64,000 nucleotides of DNA from positions 62,001 to 126,000 of the forward strand of contig NZ_AP021879.1 of NCBI RefSeq assembly GCF_009689005.1, given 5' to 3'. The stretch is from Desulfosarcina ovata subsp. ovata. GTDB lineage: Bacteria; Desulfobacterota; Desulfobacteria; Desulfobacterales; Desulfosarcinaceae. The notes below the pieces were generated by a model. That model worked only from the letters and a program-made list of their open reading frames with translations, searched no databases and had not been told where the DNA came from. Of this stretch, positions 44,495 to 56,082 are shown one piece after another (positions within the stretch are counted from its first letter, which is position 1; each line of letters opens with the position of its first letter). A program made the translations under genes and the position numbers.

Positions 44495-45784
44495 TTATAA
44501 TAATATTGCGTGTAAATTTTTGTGGTACGTGTCCAGCCCGTATTTCGTGACGATTGTCGTTGCCGCATTTGCTGATAACTGATTTCTCAGGGGGCTGTTG
44601 TTCAACAACCGTAACATTTCCTTGGCAAATATTTGGGGATCATCTTCAACAAGGACATCGTGCCCAGGTATTAAATCGAGACCACGCGCACCGATGGTCG
44701 TACTGATAACCGGTCGTCGATGTCCCAGTGCTTCGAGCATTTTAATGCTGATGCCCGAACCGGATAAAAGTGGAATGAATACAATCTTGACGGAATTGTA
44801 AAACTCTTCGATCATGTTAACGTATTTGACATATTGAAAATTGTCATCGGAGGAGAAAATTGTCTCTGCAGCGCTGCATACCGAACCTGCAATGAGGCAG
44901 CTAAATGCAATTTTGGCCGATTGTAATATAGGAAGTATCTTTTTTTTGAAAAAAAGCAGACCTTCGATATTAAAGATTGATCGGCTTCCGATAAATCCGA
45001 AATCGTAATCGCATGTATCCGTTCTCATCGAACGGTTATGATGGGTGTCGATAAACACAGGATTCAAGTATTTTATTTTATATGAAATGTTTTTAATTTT
45101 TGCTAAATGCGCTTTTTCTGAAATCGAAGTGACCACTATTTTATCAAAAAAAGATAGAATGTCCAGTTCTTCCTTTTTCATGGCTCCGTAATCAAGAGGC
45201 TTTAGTATCGTCAGCAATTTTTTGGATAAGGAACCCGTGTAGGGGCCGTTTAAAAAATCCGACAAAGCGCACCGATCAACTATTTTTTGAATATGATGAA
45301 AATGGTCTGCATGAATATCGTGAATATCGATTATCTTAAGAACATCGTGGGTGTCAATTTGACCGATTCCCATGAGCGTAGCACTCGTGATCTTATTGGC
45401 GATAATCGTGGAAATATGATTGTTTGATATATAATCATATATCTTGGAATAGTTCTGTCTCTGAAGCCCATTTTCAAAAGCACTCAGTGAAAATAAACTG
45501 TTTCGAAAAATGCGACTTATGTATTTTAAAGCTACCGAAAAAAGAAGCTTTCTTTTACAAGAGTAAGTATTGATAATTAAAAATTTTTCTGTAAACTGTT
45601 TTAGTTGATGTCGTGCATGTTGAGACCAGTATATATTTAAATAATCAAAGGATAAAAAGAAAACTTTGTAGCCGTATTTATTAAGGTAGTCAAGCCAGGA
45701 AAGGTACCTTTCAGAAGATCCATCTCGGACTGGAAAACAGCAACTGTCTACAACAAATAAAACATTTCGATGGTTTTTTATCAT
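44495..45784 (-). CDS. Glycosyltransferase family 4-like
   Basis: This 429-residue protein begins VLFVVDSCCFPVRDGSSERY, a GT4-type acceptor loop. The C-terminal part has DFGFIGSRSIFNIEGLLFF and VFIPLLSGSGISIKMLEALG followed by RRPVISTTIGARG, the donor-binding region with a conserved Glu. It is AT-rich compared with the other cluster genes. It is a member of the same operon, with a gap of 15 bp to the methyltransferase gene. Confidence 0.8.
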   Translation of the reverse strand: MIKNHRNVLFVVDSCCFPVRDGSSERYLSWLDYLNKYGYKVFFLSFDYLNIYWSQHARHQLKQFTEKFLIINTYSCKRKLLFSVALKYISRIFRNSLFSLSAFENGLQRQNYSKIYDYISNNHISTIIANKITSATLMGIGQIDTHDVLKIIDIHDIHADHFHHIQKIVDRCALSDFLNGPYTGSLSKKLLTILKPLDYGAMKKEELDILSFFDKIVVTSISEKAHLAKIKNISYKIKYLNPVFIDTHHNRSMRTDTCDYDFGFIGSRSIFNIEGLLFFKKKILPILQSAKIAFSCLIAGSVCSAAETIFSSDDNFQYVKYVNMIEEFYNSVKIVFIPLLSGSGISIKMLEALGHRRPVISTTIGARGLDLIPGHDVLVEDDPQIFAKEMLRLLNNSPLRNQLSANAATTIVTKYGLDTYHKNLHAILL

Positions 45785-45814
45785 ATGAGTAAGGTCCTAA
45801 TATTATAATTGAAT

Positions 45815-47026
45815 TCAACTAATCGTTTCTGATTCATGTTTGTTGTTTTTTATAAGCCCATGTAACGTCTGTTCTATTTTGATAGCGACCTTGTCGATCA
45901 AATAATGTTGTTTTACCTTTGAAAGTGCATTTTTTCGAATCGTATTGTAAAGTGTATGATCAGTTAAAATGTATTCTATTTTTTTTGCCAGATCCTTTGG
46001 GTCGTCAGGAGAATAGAGAAGACCGGTGATTTGATCTTCAACTATCTCGGATGGACCGCCAATATCGCTGGCGATGACGGGCAACCCTCTTGACATTGCC
46101 TCGATGAGTATCAACCCGAATGGTTCTTGGTAAATTGAAGACACGATAAGTAGATCATGCTGGGTGTAAATATATTTTAGATCTTGATAAGATAATTTTC
46201 CCTGAAAACGAACTGTTTTCATCAAATTGTATCTGGTTATTAAGGATTTAAGATAAGCGATATAATCTTGGTCACCACTGCCAATGATTGTAAGAACGAT
46301 ATCTTCTGTATAGCATTTCTGAAGATAATGTAACGACATTATAATATTGTGGATGCCCTTGATTTTAGAAAGTCTGCCGACATACAGTAGTCGACCTGAA
46401 GGCTTTTTAAAGTCTATTTTTTCTATCAACCAATCATTCGCAATGCCGTTTGGGACAATAGAAATTCTATTCGAAGCGTAACCGGTGGATAGAGCATACT
46501 TTTTCATTACGCTGCTGACGCAGAATACATGATCAAAACGGCAATACGCTTTGTTGAATGGAAATGCGGATAAAAAACAATTGCTGATTGTATGCCAGTT
46601 AAAAACCTTGTCTTCTACCATTATTACAACTGGAATTGATTCCCTGACCTTGAAGAAAACAGTATGATATGAAATTTCGCGCATATCCCATAAAAACAAT
46701 ATGTCGGGTTTATACCTTTGGATAATCCTTCCAGCAATGATTCCGTTGAAAATTGTCAGGATAGACCGACGGATGGCGCTTAAAATACTGCAGATAAATG
46801 GAAATTTGTTGTAAAAAGGTTCATTGAGGTGGTTGTAGTTCAGGTAGTGGAGACTGCGCAGAACACCAGGTTCGGTTTTAGTCTGATGAGTGACCCCATA
46901 TCTCGAAGAGACAACCTTGATCCGATGGCCTTTTCTGCGAAGGCTGTCGATAAAGGATTTGGCTGCAATTTCATACCCACCTTTGTAAAAGGGAGGATAC
47001 AGGGATGTAAATGCTAATATTTTCAT
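45815..47026 (-). CDS. Glycosyltransferase family 4
   Basis: This 403-residue GT-B enzyme shows FTSLYPPFYKGGYEIAAKSF (glycine-rich acceptor loop), GRLLYVGRLSKIKGIHNII, VLTIIGSGDQDY, and the classic donor motif YQEPFGLILIEAMSRGLPVI with two conserved glutamates. All features of an active GT4 are present. It is AT-rich, like the flippase gene beside it, suggesting that this part of the cluster was acquired. It lies 8 bp after the flippase stop. Confidence 0.87.
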   Translation of the reverse strand: MKILAFTSLYPPFYKGGYEIAAKSFIDSLRRKGHRIKVVSSRYGVTHQTKTEPGVLRSLHYLNYNHLNEPFYNKFPFICSILSAIRRSILTIFNGIIAGRIIQRYKPDILFLWDMREISYHTVFFKVRESIPVVIMVEDKVFNWHTISNCFLSAFPFNKAYCRFDHVFCVSSVMKKYALSTGYASNRISIVPNGIANDWLIEKIDFKKPSGRLLYVGRLSKIKGIHNIIMSLHYLQKCYTEDIVLTIIGSGDQDYIAYLKSLITRYNLMKTVRFQGKLSYQDLKYIYTQHDLLIVSSIYQEPFGLILIEAMSRGLPVIASDIGGPSEIVEDQITGLLYSPDDPKDLAKKIEYILTDHTLYNTIRKNALSKVKQHYLIDKVAIKIEQTLHGLIKNNKHESETIS

Positions 47027-47034
47027 AGGAGTTG

Positions 47035-48468
47035 CTAAATATTTTGGCCTATCAGGGAACGGACAAATGTCAGATCACTTCTTTTGATTCCCCCCACAAA
47101 GAAAAGGCCGATTGTAAAAAAAAGAACACCGGCGAGAAGGTTTACCAACAGGGATGATAAATTCATCCAGTTAAGGGAAACTACCATAAATGCAGATGCT
47201 GCGACTGGCCGTAAAGATTCCTTGATAAAGAAAACCACATTAATGTAGTCGCGATTGTAGACCAGATGAAAAATAATACCGATGACCTCACTCGTAAGTG
47301 TTGTCGCGGATGCCCCCAAAGCACCGAACCGTGGGATCACAATTAAATTCATGATAATATTGGTAACCAATACGATGATTGTGATTATCAAGTTAATATG
47401 TTGTCGTCCAGTTGCCGAAAAAAGAGTGGCGGATGCACAGCAAAAGGCAGTGACCGGCAATGAACTCAGCAAGACTTGAAAGATAAGGACTGAATCATTC
47501 AATTCATTTGAAAACAATAAAATGTAAACTGAATCCGCATTGACCATTAATACGCTGGAAAGAAGAAGTGAAACCGTCATCACATATTTTAGAATATGCC
47601 GGTTAAGATCAATTAATACTTTTTTATCGTAGTGAAAGGATGATAAAATCGGAAAAAGAACGCTTCCAAGGATATTTGGTATGATGAGAAGTCCTTCTAG
47701 AATACGATAAGAAGCGTGATAGCGTGTAACCTCGTCGGTTGATTGTATCAAAGATATCATCACCGTATCTACGCGATAATAGACAGTAGCAAAAATGGTC
47801 GCCAAAGTAAACGGAAGGGCCTGATGGATTATAGGCGTCAGTTCATTTTTTCTTATTTGAAAGGCGGCGATTAAATTTTTTCGGTAGGTGTAGAAGACAC
47901 TGGCCACACCAACAATTATATCAAAAATTACAATTACAATTGCACAGTGGAATACGCCAAGGCCTACACGTATGGTAGTTATCAGGGTTATTACGCGGCA
48001 GACCATTCCAGCAAAAGAAATAACGGCAAGAAAATCGGTTTTTTCGTAGGCCTTGATAACTTGCTCGAATGTGCTTGTAAAATTAACGATAGTTATTCCG
48101 ATTGTTAAAATTATGATCAGTTGGAAGATATCTTTTGGGTAGTCAAGTATCGATGCGAATATTAAGATAAATAGAATTGAAAAAAGTGAAGAAAAGGTTT
48201 TCAGAAGTAGGGCGTTGCCTGTGTAAAGACCCGCTTTTGATCTGTCTTTGGCAATTTCCCTGATAATAAGCATGTCTATGCCGAGAGAAAATAAAAAGGT
48301 GAACATTGCGGTGAACGATTGGGCTGTGAAAAGGACACCGCTCTCCTCGGGTCCGAGTTCTTTGACAATATAGGTTATGAAATAAAGATAGAGGAGTTTT
48401 CCACCAATGTTTGAAATTAATAGAAAGAAAAAATTTTTTATATTTTTTTTAATACGTTCAAGATGCAT
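47035..48468 (-). CDS. Wzx-type polysaccharide flippase
   Basis: About 477 residues, with 12-14 TM segments along the whole length and the MATE/MVF-like start NIGGKLLYLYFITYIVKELG followed by GPEESGVLFTAQSFTAM. Basic residues fall in the cytoplasmic loops, as in the Wzx/RfbX family. It moves undecaprenyl-diphosphate-linked repeat units across the inner membrane, indicating a Wzx/Wzy-type pathway. I cannot name a Wzy polymerase with confidence; a polytopic protein at 57477 or 59443 could serve. The frame opens at TTG 48471 and the ATG at 48468 is used here. Confidence 0.87.
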   Translation of the reverse strand: MHLERIKKNIKNFFFLLISNIGGKLLYLYFITYIVKELGPEESGVLFTAQSFTAMFTFLFSLGIDMLIIREIAKDRSKAGLYTGNALLLKTFSSLFSILFILIFASILDYPKDIFQLIIILTIGITIVNFTSTFEQVIKAYEKTDFLAVISFAGMVCRVITLITTIRVGLGVFHCAIVIVIFDIIVGVASVFYTYRKNLIAAFQIRKNELTPIIHQALPFTLATIFATVYYRVDTVMISLIQSTDEVTRYHASYRILEGLLIIPNILGSVLFPILSSFHYDKKVLIDLNRHILKYVMTVSLLLSSVLMVNADSVYILLFSNELNDSVLIFQVLLSSLPVTAFCCASATLFSATGRQHINLIITIIVLVTNIIMNLIVIPRFGALGASATTLTSEVIGIIFHLVYNRDYINVVFFIKESLRPVAASAFMVVSLNWMNLSSLLVNLLAGVLFFTIGLFFVGGIKRSDLTFVRSLIGQNI

Positions 48469-48476
48469 CAATTTAT

Positions 48477-49889
48477 TTAAAATGCATTCTTAATGCGTTT
48501 GACGATGGCATTGAAAATTCTTCGCCGTTTGATTGCTCGTTGGGCCAGGTTGTAAATGATTTGAACCTCTTCTGCTTTAAACTCTGGAGTGGAAATGTTT
48601 GCCTGGTACAATTTCAATTCCCTTAAATCAATGTCAGCATGCACATATCCGTTCTTTTTGCATATGTCCCACAATTTTGTTCCAGGGTAGGGGGTCAGTA
48701 TCGACAAGTATCTTTGACTGAAAGGCAATGTGAACATATATTTGATCGTGCGATGCATCTGGTCGGTGGTTTCTCCGGGAGCACCAATTACAAAAAGGCC
48801 ACCTGTCTCGAGGCCTATCTTCTTGGCATAGCGAACCAATTTTTCGACCTTTTTTAATTTTAAAGGCTTTTTTAGCAGTTTTGAGAGAACTTCCTGGTCA
48901 CCGGATTCAACAGCCAGAACGACAGAGAAACACCCGCTGTCCCTCATTTTATCGAGTACCTGCGTATCCAGAGACCAAAGGGCAACACCGTTGGGTGTCG
49001 ACCAAGATATGTCCAATTGGTTTTCAATTAATAAGTCAAAAATTGCTATCGCTCTGTTTTTATCGTAAGTCAAGTTGTCGTCTTCGAAGGCAATTTCATT
49101 TATATTATAGTGGCTTTTCAGATGCTTGATTTCCGCGATAACGTTTTCGGGAGAGCGCGTGCGATAACTTTTCCCCCATACAGAATGAATCGAGCAAAAA
49201 ATACAGTTTGCCGGACATCCCCGCGAAGTGATCACGGAGCAATAGGGGGATCCTTTGGAGAGCCCCCTGTGTTTCGTGTAGCGGCAATACTTGTCTATCG
49301 GTAACAAGTCGTGTGCTGGAAAGGGAATCTGGTCAAGGTCTTTGATAAACGATGTTTTGGGAGTGCATTTGACCTCGCCATTGGCGTCACGCCAGCAAAG
49401 GCCATCAAGGGTATTTCGCGGCGTATTGTTGGCGATACTGGAAAGCAATTTACCAAAACTTTCCTCACCCTCACCGACAATCACAAAATCCACGTTTTTG
49501 TCTTGCATGACCGTAAGTTTGTTATAGGAGGCGTGTGCCCCCCCCATTACGGTAATGATACCCATACTCACTTTTTTTGCTAACGCGCACATGCGATGCG
49601 CGTTATGGTACTGGTCCGAAAACATGCTGGACACCCCAACGACATCGGGGGCGAAGTCTCGAATCTGTGACAAAATATCATTGTCACGCAAACCCACAGT
49701 CATCTGCTCGTTATCGTGGAAAAGCCTGTTGTCGATTCCTTCAATAACCGCATCACATATGCGGACATCGTAGCGATCCCTTAAGACCGCTGCTATATAG
49801 GCCAATCCAAGTGGTGGATTTGCATCAATAATTCCTGTATGTTTCTTAAGCGTGTGAGGTGGATTGATGAGAAGTATGCGTTTGATCAT
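48477..49889 (-). CDS. B12-binding radical SAM protein, copy A
   Basis: This 470-residue protein has an N-terminal cobalamin-binding Rossmann-like domain (about 1-150; LLINPPHTLKKH, GLAYIAAVLRD, GEGEESFGKLL) and a radical SAM domain (about 190-400) with the cluster motif SRGCPANCIFCSIHSVWG (CxxxCxxC) and IAFEDDNLTYDK. It is of the class B methyltransferase/BchE-like type, acting anaerobically on unactivated carbon or phosphinate centres. It overlaps copy B by 4 bp (ATGA) and sits between sugar SDR genes and the flippase. The substrate is probably a sugar or lipid of the glycan, by position only. Confidence 0.87.
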   Translation of the reverse strand: MIKRILLINPPHTLKKHTGIIDANPPLGLAYIAAVLRDRYDVRICDAVIEGIDNRLFHDNEQMTVGLRDNDILSQIRDFAPDVVGVSSMFSDQYHNAHRMCALAKKVSMGIITVMGGAHASYNKLTVMQDKNVDFVIVGEGEESFGKLLSSIANNTPRNTLDGLCWRDANGEVKCTPKTSFIKDLDQIPFPAHDLLPIDKYCRYTKHRGLSKGSPYCSVITSRGCPANCIFCSIHSVWGKSYRTRSPENVIAEIKHLKSHYNINEIAFEDDNLTYDKNRAIAIFDLLIENQLDISWSTPNGVALWSLDTQVLDKMRDSGCFSVVLAVESGDQEVLSKLLKKPLKLKKVEKLVRYAKKIGLETGGLFVIGAPGETTDQMHRTIKYMFTLPFSQRYLSILTPYPGTKLWDICKKNGYVHADIDLRELKLYQANISTPEFKAEEVQIIYNLAQRAIKRRRIFNAIVKRIKNAF

Positions 49890-51286
49890 TTTCTTATTTT
49901 GGTTAAAATTTTAAGGAATAATTTGGTCGATTTATTCAGGACCGTATTCAGCAATGTACTTTTCAATCGTTGAGAACATGCCAGGCTGGCATATTTATGC
50001 ATTAACTTCAATTGGAAAGGTCGCAAGGTGTCATTTCTCATGACGACATTCAAACCATCGGTGTGTTGCCAATTTTTTTTTGTAATGTACTTGTTTTTCA
50101 CGGCCCATTGGTGGAATCGTGTGCCCGGGTAAGGTGTGGCAAATGTAAATTGGAGCCGATCCGGGTTTAATTTTTTGGCAAAAGCGACATTTTGCATAAA
50201 CGTTGGGATCGTTTCTCCAGGAAGTCCGATGATAAAAAAACAAAAAGTGGCTATTTTATTTTGTGCGCAGGTCCGAACGATTTTCAATATATGATCCGGA
50301 TGAACGGGTTTGCGCTTAACCTTGGCCAAGATTGTGTTGTTTACGTGTTCAATTCCAAGGTTTATGCCGATGCATCCGGCTTGCGCCATTTTGGGGATAA
50401 GGTCTTCCGATAGGGTGTCCGGTCTTGTTTCACAACGCCACAAGAACTTCAATTGACTGTTTATGATCAAGTCGCAAAGCCTCAGGATTCTTTCTTGATC
50501 AAGCGTAAACTCAGGATCACGGAAAAGTAAGCTTCGCATTTCATGTGTTTTGATCAGATATTCGATCTCAGAAAAAATGTTTTCCGGCGTTCGAGCTCGC
50601 CAGCGATGGCCTTGCGCGAGGGGATACGGGCAATAGTTGCAATTGAAAGGGCACCCTCTTGACGTCTGGATGGTCAGTACCGGTCGTGTGTCGCCGAGAT
50701 CCGGAATAAAATAATTCTGGTAGGGAAAAAATTCCCAGGCCGGAAATGGCAGGGCATCGAGATCCCCAACCAAAGCTTTATTGGGGTTTTTTATAATGGT
50801 TTCATTTTTTTTGTAGTAGATTCCATCCACTTGATCGACCGGTTGCACCGCAAGGCAAGGAAGGATAACTTCGGCTTCGCCGGTAACCAGTATATCGATT
50901 GCATTATACCGGATCAAATCGTCGGCAAAGATACTGCATACAGCGCCGAAAAAAATGATTGTTGCCTCGGGCATTATCTCTTTCAAGTGAGCCGATACCT
51001 TCAAATCCCAAGCAAACGTCGGCATTGAGGTTCTGAGGGCTATAAATGCAGGAGGCCTGGAGCTACCTACTTTTTTCAGGAAATCACCGAGGCCTAAATC
51101 CTCTCCTAAACAATCGATCGCACGAAATGGTACCTGATTGTGTTTAAGGCATGCCGCGGCATAAACCATGTCAATGGGGGGAATTCTGGTTTTTGCATCC
51201 GGGCCGTACAGTTGACCCAGGCCTCCCATTACATCTTTGTTTGCTACGTACCCAGGGGGATTTGGAGGATTGATGATTAGAAACAT
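49886..51286 (-). CDS. B12-binding radical SAM protein, copy B
   Basis: This 466-residue protein has the same two-domain plan as copy A: a cobalamin-binding part (LIINPPNPPGYV, GEAEVILPCLA) and the radical SAM motif TSRGCPFNCNYCPYPLAQGH with LLFRDPEFTLDQ. The two proteins are paralogous but clearly diverged, and might act as a pair or in successive steps. Its start overlaps the upstream SDR stop by 10 bp. No pathway is recognised by name. Candidates include C-methylation or dehydration of a sugar, or remodelling of a lipid carrier. Confidence 0.87.
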   Translation of the reverse strand: MFLIINPPNPPGYVANKDVMGGLGQLYGPDAKTRIPPIDMVYAAACLKHNQVPFRAIDCLGEDLGLGDFLKKVGSSRPPAFIALRTSMPTFAWDLKVSAHLKEIMPEATIIFFGAVCSIFADDLIRYNAIDILVTGEAEVILPCLAVQPVDQVDGIYYKKNETIIKNPNKALVGDLDALPFPAWEFFPYQNYFIPDLGDTRPVLTIQTSRGCPFNCNYCPYPLAQGHRWRARTPENIFSEIEYLIKTHEMRSLLFRDPEFTLDQERILRLCDLIINSQLKFLWRCETRPDTLSEDLIPKMAQAGCIGINLGIEHVNNTILAKVKRKPVHPDHILKIVRTCAQNKIATFCFFIIGLPGETIPTFMQNVAFAKKLNPDRLQFTFATPYPGTRFHQWAVKNKYITKKNWQHTDGLNVVMRNDTLRPFQLKLMHKYASLACSQRLKSTLLNTVLNKSTKLFLKILTKIRK

Positions 51287-52377
51287 TTGGCCTTGTTTAT
51301 CAAACGTTTAATGTTTTTAATGAACGGGTATAAAAGCAATAACATCGGTCCATTGCAATAACTCATGAGGTTTTCTGGAAATGAGACCGGCGTGATCGCT
51401 CCCATGTCGGATAAACGCGATATCTCGTAGTCGATGCCATTGATTATTTTAATGGTTGGGTTAAAACCAAAATCGTTTTTTGCTTTTTGATTGGAATAGA
51501 CCCATCCACCATGTTCCGGCGATAATTGTGTCCAATAATCGAGCAGGCCTAGCGTCCTGATTCTCTTTTTTTCCCAGGCGGACGAAATTACACGCTTTCT
51601 TTTTTCCCACACATCTGAAAGTTTGGTTTTATTTGCAATAAGATTGAACCATTGGCCAATGGCTGCGTAGTCATCGCCTGCAATAAAATAAATTGAAGAG
51701 GATGGGAACTCAGCACATTGAATCATCGCCTTGGTTAAATCTTGCAGATGAACCGGTTGTATATATTTATCCCGGGACAAATCTGAGTAACGCAGAAAAA
51801 GGGATCTGTTGAGAAGTGCATATAAGATTTGTGGTACGATGACATATACATTGGCGATTCTAAGAATTTTAACGTTCAGTTGGTGGAAATAATTTTTTTG
51901 GAGAAGATTCTCCGCAAGAAGCTTGGATTCGCCATACGGATTTAACGGATGGCAGTCGGTTTCCTCCGAACTGAAGAAATGTTTTTCGAGCAGCGGGCCG
52001 ACAGCCTCAACACTGCTGGCAAAAATGAAGTTTTTCGCATTCCACCATAAAGAAGCGCGAGCGACGTTATCCGTCCCTTCGACATTGACGTTAAAAGTCG
52101 CCTTTCGATTCTCTTTACGAAAATCGACGGCTGCTGCAAGATGATAAACCGTGTCAAAAGAGATGGTTATCGACTTTAACGAAGATAAATCAGAGATCGA
52201 TCCTTTTAGCGGTTTTATGCCGCAATGCGACAGCTCACGAGAAGCTCGTGAGTGGGCATCCCGCGTTAGCACATATACATCTTTTCCATTGCGTAACAAG
52301 GTGTTGGCCAATGCATGGCCGACATAACCCGTGCCGCCGGTTATGAGTATCTTTTGAGGCATAGTAGCAGTAGCCAA
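51277..52377 (-). CDS. Extended SDR, NAD-dependent epimerase/dehydratase-like
   Basis: This 366-residue protein has the cofactor motif ITGGTGYVGHALANTLL, VYHLAAAVDFRKENRK, FASSVEAVGPL and the YxxxK pair in NPYGESKLLAENLL. The C-terminus ends in a hydrophobic and basic segment that could associate with the membrane. It resembles 3-beta-HSD-like or dihydroflavonol-type extended SDRs more than a named sugar enzyme. It is in operon with the radical SAM genes (10 bp overlap) and 45 bp downstream of the next SDR gene. Confidence 0.8.
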   Translation of the reverse strand: MATATMPQKILITGGTGYVGHALANTLLRNGKDVYVLTRDAHSRASRELSHCGIKPLKGSISDLSSLKSITISFDTVYHLAAAVDFRKENRKATFNVNVEGTDNVARASLWWNAKNFIFASSVEAVGPLLEKHFFSSEETDCHPLNPYGESKLLAENLLQKNYFHQLNVKILRIANVYVIVPQILYALLNRSLFLRYSDLSRDKYIQPVHLQDLTKAMIQCAEFPSSSIYFIAGDDYAAIGQWFNLIANKTKLSDVWEKRKRVISSAWEKKRIRTLGLLDYWTQLSPEHGGWVYSNQKAKNDFGFNPTIKIINGIDYEISRLSDMGAITPVSFPENLMSYCNGPMLLLLYPFIKNIKRLINKAKCF

Positions 52378-52422
52378 ATAGGAACGGCGGTTCCTACACC
52401 CATGGGATAGTTGTTAAAATCA

Positions 52423-54083
<1,661 letters not shown>

Positions 54084-55079
54084 TTACTGAGTCAGATATA
54101 TTATTTTGGAGCCTTCGGTTTCAAAATGGAAATGCACTTCCATCATATGATTCAATGCCTTGCGAACGGTTGCCTGCTTTCCTTCAGGCACGAGCAGAAA
54201 AAGAAACCCGCCGCCGCCGGCCCCACCCAGTTTGCCACCGTAAGCACCCGCTTGAAGTGCCTGTTCATAAGCAGCATCGATGGTTGCATTGGTTATTTTT
54301 TTAGAAAGATTTTTTTTCAGCTGCCAGCCCTCGTTGAGCATTTCGCCCAGACGCCGAATCATTAATTCCGGCGTTTCATCAGAGATAATGTGCTCAGCAT
54401 CATAAACCATCTGGTGCATCTGGCTGAGATAACCGTCCAGGTGGCGTTCTTTGGTATTCGATATCTGTTCTTGTGCAATTTTACTGGCATACCGCGTCAG
54501 TCCGGTATAAAAGACCATTAAAGATGCGTTCAGCAGACGATATTTCTCTTTTGATATGACCACTGGCCTTACGGTGGTTCCGTATCGGTTGAATTCGATA
54601 ATGTTGAGACCGCCGTGGGCCGCGTGAATCTGATCCTGGCAGCCGACATGCTCTTTTATCATTTGCTGTTCGATGTAGATTGCCTCTTCTGCCAATCTTT
54701 TTTTTGATACGGCTTTCCCTTCCAAGGCATAAAGGGCATTCAATAAACCGACTGTAAATGAAGATGACGAACCGAGGCCTGTCTTGGCCGGAAGGTCGGC
54801 AAAAATATGGATATCCAAGTTCCCGGATATTTTTTTGAATCGCAAAGTCTCTCGAACGCTTGGATGGACGATATTATCTATTTTATTGACGAGTTCTGAT
54901 TTGGAATAGCCGACGCGGATGTTGTATTCGAAAAAATCACTCAGGACATTGACGCTCACATAAATATGTTTGTCGATCGTTACGCCCAATACCGCGCCGT
55001 CTTTTCTTTCAAAATATTCGCGGTAATCTGTTCCACCGCCAAAAAAACTGAGCCTTACTGGGGTTTTGGAGATAATCAC
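54084..55079 (-). CDS. hddA: GHMP kinase, heptose-7-phosphate kinase type (HddA-like)
   Basis: About 331 residues with the GHMP motifs in order: KTPVRLSFFGGGTDYREYF, LGSSSSFTVGLLNALYAL (phosphate loop), and GGKLGGAGGGGFLFLLV near the C-terminus. The N-terminal FGGGTD is characteristic of D-glycero-D-manno-heptose 7-phosphate kinases (HddA) and close relatives. The frame opens at TTG 55115, but GTG 55079 starts the protein at the usual place (VIISKTPVRLSFF). It feeds HddC next to it in making GDP-heptose for the glycan. Confidence 0.83.
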   Translation of the reverse strand: MIISKTPVRLSFFGGGTDYREYFERKDGAVLGVTIDKHIYVSVNVLSDFFEYNIRVGYSKSELVNKIDNIVHPSVRETLRFKKISGNLDIHIFADLPAKTGLGSSSSFTVGLLNALYALEGKAVSKKRLAEEAIYIEQQMIKEHVGCQDQIHAAHGGLNIIEFNRYGTTVRPVVISKEKYRLLNASLMVFYTGLTRYASKIAQEQISNTKERHLDGYLSQMHQMVYDAEHIISDETPELMIRRLGEMLNEGWQLKKNLSKKITNATIDAAYEQALQAGAYGGKLGGAGGGGFLFLLVPEGKQATVRKALNHMMEVHFHFETEGSKIIYLTQ

Positions 55080-55259
55080 GATAAAATTCCAATTTAAGTT
55101 ATTGGGTTCGTACAATCAGTGCTGCAGCGTCATTAGCAAGCTCAAGAACTGGTGCTAAGCACTAAAGATTATAAAAACTTAACCAGCACTTACTGAGTTT
55201 TTTGCTTCTTTCTGAGCTTCTCCTATTTTTCTTTAATGAGAACTTATGGGTAAAGCCTA

Positions 55260-55967
55260 TCATTTCTGAATGATAAAAAGAATATTTTTCCCAATTGGGG
55301 GGGCTATGGCTTTTTCAAAAATACGGGTAATTGGTATGATATGTTTATCATAATAATTAACATTTCTGCTGTTCAGTGTTTGTTTTAAAAGGACAAAAAA
55401 AAGGAGCCACGGGATGATACCTGCTAAGTCGAAGTACTTGGCTTTTATTGATTTAAAACCTATTTTTTCTGATAGCATGATCAAATCCTTTTTCAGGTAT
55501 CTCCTGAAATGACCGACTTGTCTATCAAAATTGCAGAACAGAAACGGCAAGGCAGGAACAAAAATCAATGCGTGGCCACCGGGTTTCAATGCTTCATGAA
55601 TCTGCGCAAGCTCCTTCTCATCATTCTCAATATGTTCCAATACATTGACATATATCAAAGTATCTAAAGCACAAGTAAATTGTTGGTGTTGACCCTTGAG
55701 TGTATTATGGATGGTGCAGACTTTGCTGTCGTGCAAAAATCGCCTGAAAAGCAAAGGGTACATATTATCCGAAGGTTCGAATGCGGTTAATCGTTCTGCA
55801 TACTCCCTCAGCAATGCCGATATATTGCCACTACCAGCACCCACTTCGGCAACATGGCCTCGGATATAAGGCTTGAATTCATCGATGATCCAATGATGAT
55901 AATTTTCTGCCGAACCCATGGCTTCCAAGTCTCTACCAAAATATTGCCGATAGGGCTTACTGCTCAT
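55260..55967 (-). CDS. Class I SAM-dependent methyltransferase
   Basis: This 235-residue protein has motif I AEVGAGSGNISALL, the acidic residue after strand 2 in LTAFEPSD, YVNVLEHIEND and ALKPGGHALIFVP. The C-terminal part includes a hydrophobic helix (LAGIIPWLLFFVLL), so it may sit at the membrane. Genes of this type often accompany GT2-GtrA proteins, and one lies 115 bp upstream here. The methylated substrate, probably a lipid-linked sugar, is not known. It is separated from hddA by 180 bp. Confidence 0.83.
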   Translation of the reverse strand: MSSKPYRQYFGRDLEAMGSAENYHHWIIDEFKPYIRGHVAEVGAGSGNISALLREYAERLTAFEPSDNMYPLLFRRFLHDSKVCTIHNTLKGQHQQFTCALDTLIYVNVLEHIENDEKELAQIHEALKPGGHALIFVPALPFLFCNFDRQVGHFRRYLKKDLIMLSEKIGFKSIKAKYFDLAGIIPWLLFFVLLKQTLNSRNVNYYDKHIIPITRIFEKAIAPPIGKNILFIIQK

Positions 55968-56082
55968 ATACTTACCTTTATCAAGAGAGGATCGTGTTTA
56001 TTCGCTTGCTTCAAATAACGAATAAATTCATCATTCGATACCATCGAAAATCGAATGTTATGCAGTACGATGATTATATATC

